DNA of 8,125 bases from Betaproteobacteria bacterium UBA7395 (GTDB taxonomy: Bacteria; Pseudomonadota; Gammaproteobacteria; Burkholderiales; Rhodocyclaceae): positions 1-8,125 of the forward strand of contig DKNF01000139.1 of assembly GCA_002470165.1 (NCBI GenBank), in the 5' to 3' direction. The position numbers and the translations under genes were made by a program. How positions within the stretch are numbered: position 1 is the first letter of the stretch; each line of letters opens with the position of its first letter. Of this stretch, positions 6,554-8,125 are shown one piece after another. The notes beneath the pieces were generated by a model. It searched no databases and was not told the DNA's origin. It was given only the letters and a program-made list of their open reading frames with translations.

Positions 6554-7116
6554 GCGGCCCGGACGACGCGGATTTCAGGCTGCAGGTGCGGCGCGGCGGT
6601 GCGCGGTGCCGCCCGCCGGGGAATCCCTTCTTCGTCGAGCAGGCGTTCGACATGGAAAAAGACTTCGTGTCGCGAGAAGGGCTTTTTCATGAAGTCGTCG
6701 GCACCGATGCGGGTGCCGAAAAACTGCTCCATGGCCTGCTCGTTGCCGCTCATCATGATCACCGGCGTCCCGCGGGTTTGCGGATCGCGCCGGATGGCAC
6801 GCAGGGCGGCAAATCCGTTCATGCCCGGCAGCATGATGTCGAGGAAGACCAGTTCCGGCTTCTGTTCGCGCAGGGCGACCAGGCCGCTTTCGGCATCGAG
6901 GCATTCGATGGTCTCGTAGCCGGCCGAGCGCAGGAACTTGCGCAGCACGGCCAGGACCGTCTTGGAGTCGTCGATGATCAGCACGCGTGTGCCGTCGCGG
7001 GCGTTCAGCCGCGGATGCAGCCGTCGTTCAGGCGCCGGGGCCGCCGACAGCGGCTGACTGGCCGGCACCATGGCCGGCCGGCCGAACAATGCCTTGAGCT
7101 GGTCGAGTATTCCCAT
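6550..7116 (-). CDS. Stand-alone receiver-domain response regulator with N- and C-terminal extensions
   Basis: The 188-residue protein has one CheY-like receiver at about 43-161: Asp49-Asp50 in VLIIDDSKT, phospho-acceptor Asp93 (LDIMLPGMNG), Ser123 and Lys145 (MKKPF). All active-site residues are present. There is no DNA-binding or enzymatic output domain. It resembles PilG/PilH-like single-domain regulators of twitching motility, but I cannot assign it to one. About 42 residues precede the receiver: a short amphipathic start (MGILDQLKALFG), then a Pro/Ala-rich linker and a basic patch. About 27 Arg/Pro/Ala-rich residues follow it. The ATG at 7116 has GGAG at an ideal 8-base distance. No kinase is adjacent in the same orientation; the closest is the AlgZ-like kinase, whose operon converges on this gene with overlapping stop codons. 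Confidence 0.9.
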   Translation of the reverse strand: MGILDQLKALFGRPAMVPASQPLSAAPAPERRLHPRLNARDGTRVLIIDDSKTVLAVLRKFLRSAGYETIECLDAESGLVALREQKPELVFLDIMLPGMNGFAALRAIRRDPQTRGTPVIMMSGNEQAMEQFFGTRIGADDFMKKPFSRHEVFFHVERLLDEEGIPRRAAPRTAAPHLQPEIRVVRAA

Positions 7117-7124
7117 CTGCTGTT

Positions 7125-7128
7125 CTCC
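7125..7128 (-). promoter_or_regulatory. Ribosome binding site of the stand-alone receiver gene
   Basis: On the - strand GGAG (7128-7125) lies 8 bases before the ATG at 7116, a near-ideal spacing that fixes this start. I see no clear promoter or T-run terminator in the 141 bases between this start and the pepN stop, so read-through from pepN is possible. Confidence 0.7.
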
Positions 7129-7257
7129 GCTTGGTCACCTGAATCTTCGGGCGTACTTTCCGGGAACGATTGCAACGGTCCCCGGGCGTGAGTCATGTTG
7201 TTCGCATTTGATCACGACAAGGGAATAATTTCCAGCGGATTTTCTTGTGGATATCCC

Positions 7258-8125
7258 TTAGCCCAGTGCCCGGGTAACCACCTCGAGCACATCGCGCGAC
7301 AAGCCCTGATGGTCGCGAACGCGCCGCAGTGCGGCTTGTGCGTGCGCCTGTCGGCCGGCGTCGAATTTCTTCCAGCGGTCGAAGCAGCGCGCCAGGCGGG
7401 AGGCCACCTGCGGGTTGCGGTCGTGCAGCGCCAGAATCTGCTCGGCCATGAAGGCGTAGCCGCTGCCGTCGGCTGCGTTGAAGCGGACCAGGTTGGCGCC
7501 GAAGGCGCGGATCAGCGCGTAGATCTTGTTCGGGTTGCCGAGGTCGAACGCCGGGTGGGCGGTCAGCGCCTTCACCGTGGCCAGGGTGTCCGGCCGGCGG
7601 CTGGTCGATTGCGCCTGCAGCCACTTGTCGACGACCAGCGCTTCGTCTTGCCAGCTGGCGTAGAACTCGGCCAGCGCGTTGTCGCGCTGACGGCAGTCGG
7701 CGGCGTTGATGTTGGCCAGTGCCGCCAGCGCGGCGAACTGGTCGGTCATGTTGTCGGCTTCCCGGAACTGCTTGAACGCCAGTTCGCGCACCGCCTCGCC
7801 GTCGAGTTCGACCAGGTAGGACAGGCACAGGTTGCGCAGCGCACGGCGACCGGCCTGTTCGCTGCTCGGTGCGTAGGCTTCGTTGACGCTCAGGCTGTCG
7901 TAAAGGCCGGCGAACTCGCTTTCGAGCCGTTCGGCGAGGTGGCGGCGCAGGCTGTTGCGAGCGGCGTGCAGGGCGTCCGGATCGACCACGCTCATCAGTT
8001 CGGCCAGCGTCGTTTCGCCGGGCAGGGTGAGCGCTTCGGCGACGAAGGCGGCACCGCGTTCGGCGTGGCTTTGCAGCAACTGGCGGGCGGCGTCGACGAA
8101 GCTGGCCGGCCACCCCGGTGCGCGG
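7258..8125 (-). CDS. pepN: Aminopeptidase N (M1 family), C-terminal part, 5' end outside window
   Basis: PepN is a cytosolic zinc aminopeptidase of about 870-880 residues that removes N-terminal amino acids from peptides. Only the last 288 residues are here; the frame is open to the window edge and the coding start lies beyond it. The visible part is the alpha-helical C-terminal domain that covers the active site. Recognisable segments are VDPDALHAAR, DNMTDQFAALAAL, FDLGNPNKIYALIRAF and FDRWKKFDAGRQ, all typical of the E. coli-like PepN. The catalytic GAMEN and HEXXH motifs would be upstream and cannot be checked. The stop is TAA at 7260-7258. Downstream, 141 bases lead to the receiver gene on the same strand. 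Confidence 0.93.
   Translation of the reverse strand, partial: RAPGWPASFVDAARQLLQSHAERGAAFVAEALTLPGETTLAELMSVVDPDALHAARNSLRRHLAERLESEFAGLYDSLSVNEAYAPSSEQAGRRALRNLCLSYLVELDGEAVRELAFKQFREADNMTDQFAALAALANINAADCRQRDNALAEFYASWQDEALVVDKWLQAQSTSRRPDTLATVKALTAHPAFDLGNPNKIYALIRAFGANLVRFNAADGSGYAFMAEQILALHDRNPQVASRLARCFDRWKKFDAGRQAHAQAALRRVRDHQGLSRDVLEVVTRALG

Noticed and set aside
7160..7186. Imperfect GC hairpin between pepN and the receiver gene
   Set aside because: Only five contiguous pairs form, and there is no T-run on either side in the direction of transcription, so it is not supported as a terminator.
7005..7196. Small 63-codon frame before and over the start of the receiver gene (- strand)
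   Set aside because: It overlaps the well-supported receiver gene in another frame, has no ribosome binding site that I can see, and has no recognisable features.
7246..7254. TGTGGATAT, one mismatch from a DnaA box
   Set aside because: It is a single copy with no further boxes, no AT-rich unwinding region and no dnaA or origin genes nearby.
7193..8113. 306-codon open frame on the - strand overlapping pepN
   Set aside because: It is frame-shifted relative to the clear PepN reading and is extremely Arg/Pro-rich, as expected for a shadow frame.

Overview
The window is GC-rich chromosomal DNA with tightly packed genes. The content suggests a proteobacterium, most likely a betaproteobacterium; a Rhodocyclales-type lineage is a guess. 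Three things point there: the prfA-prmC-grxD run, an AlgZ/AlgR-type two-component pair beside argH, and a PepN-type M1 aminopeptidase. The assignment rests on recalled gene order and protein motifs, not on a database search. No rRNA, tRNA, insertion sequence, prophage or CRISPR array is visible.

Left part (1-2454, + strand). The last 28 codons of an unidentified upstream gene are followed by prfA (peptide release factor 1), prmC (the methyltransferase that modifies the GGQ glutamine of release factors) and grxD (CGFS monothiol glutaredoxin). prfA and prmC overlap by 4 bases and grxD follows after 15 bases, so these look like one operon. It ends at a strong 12-bp hairpin with T-runs on both strands.

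Middle part (2468-3345). A small OsmC/Ohr-family protein (- strand) and a cysteine-rich ArsR-family repressor (+ strand) are transcribed away from each other. Between them is an AT-rich region holding a perfect 8-6-8 inverted repeat that overlaps the likely osmC promoter. This looks like a local redox- or sulfur-responsive switch and is the most interesting part of the window. The arsR gene ends in a hairpin whose loop contains its stop codon.

Right part (3345-8125). argH (- strand) diverges from a membrane histidine kinase and a LytTR response regulator, whose genes overlap by 22 bases. Pseudomonas has the same arrangement (argH, algZ/fimS, algR), but there hemC follows. Here the regulator instead meets, tail to tail, a stand-alone receiver-domain protein, and the two genes share a CTAG that supplies both stop codons. 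The last feature is the C-terminal third of pepN, cut by the window edge.

Most of the window is ordinary housekeeping and regulatory content. I see no clear new multi-gene system. The ArsR/OsmC module, the orphan receiver next to the AlgZ/AlgR-like pair and the apparent loss of hemC linkage deserve follow-up.
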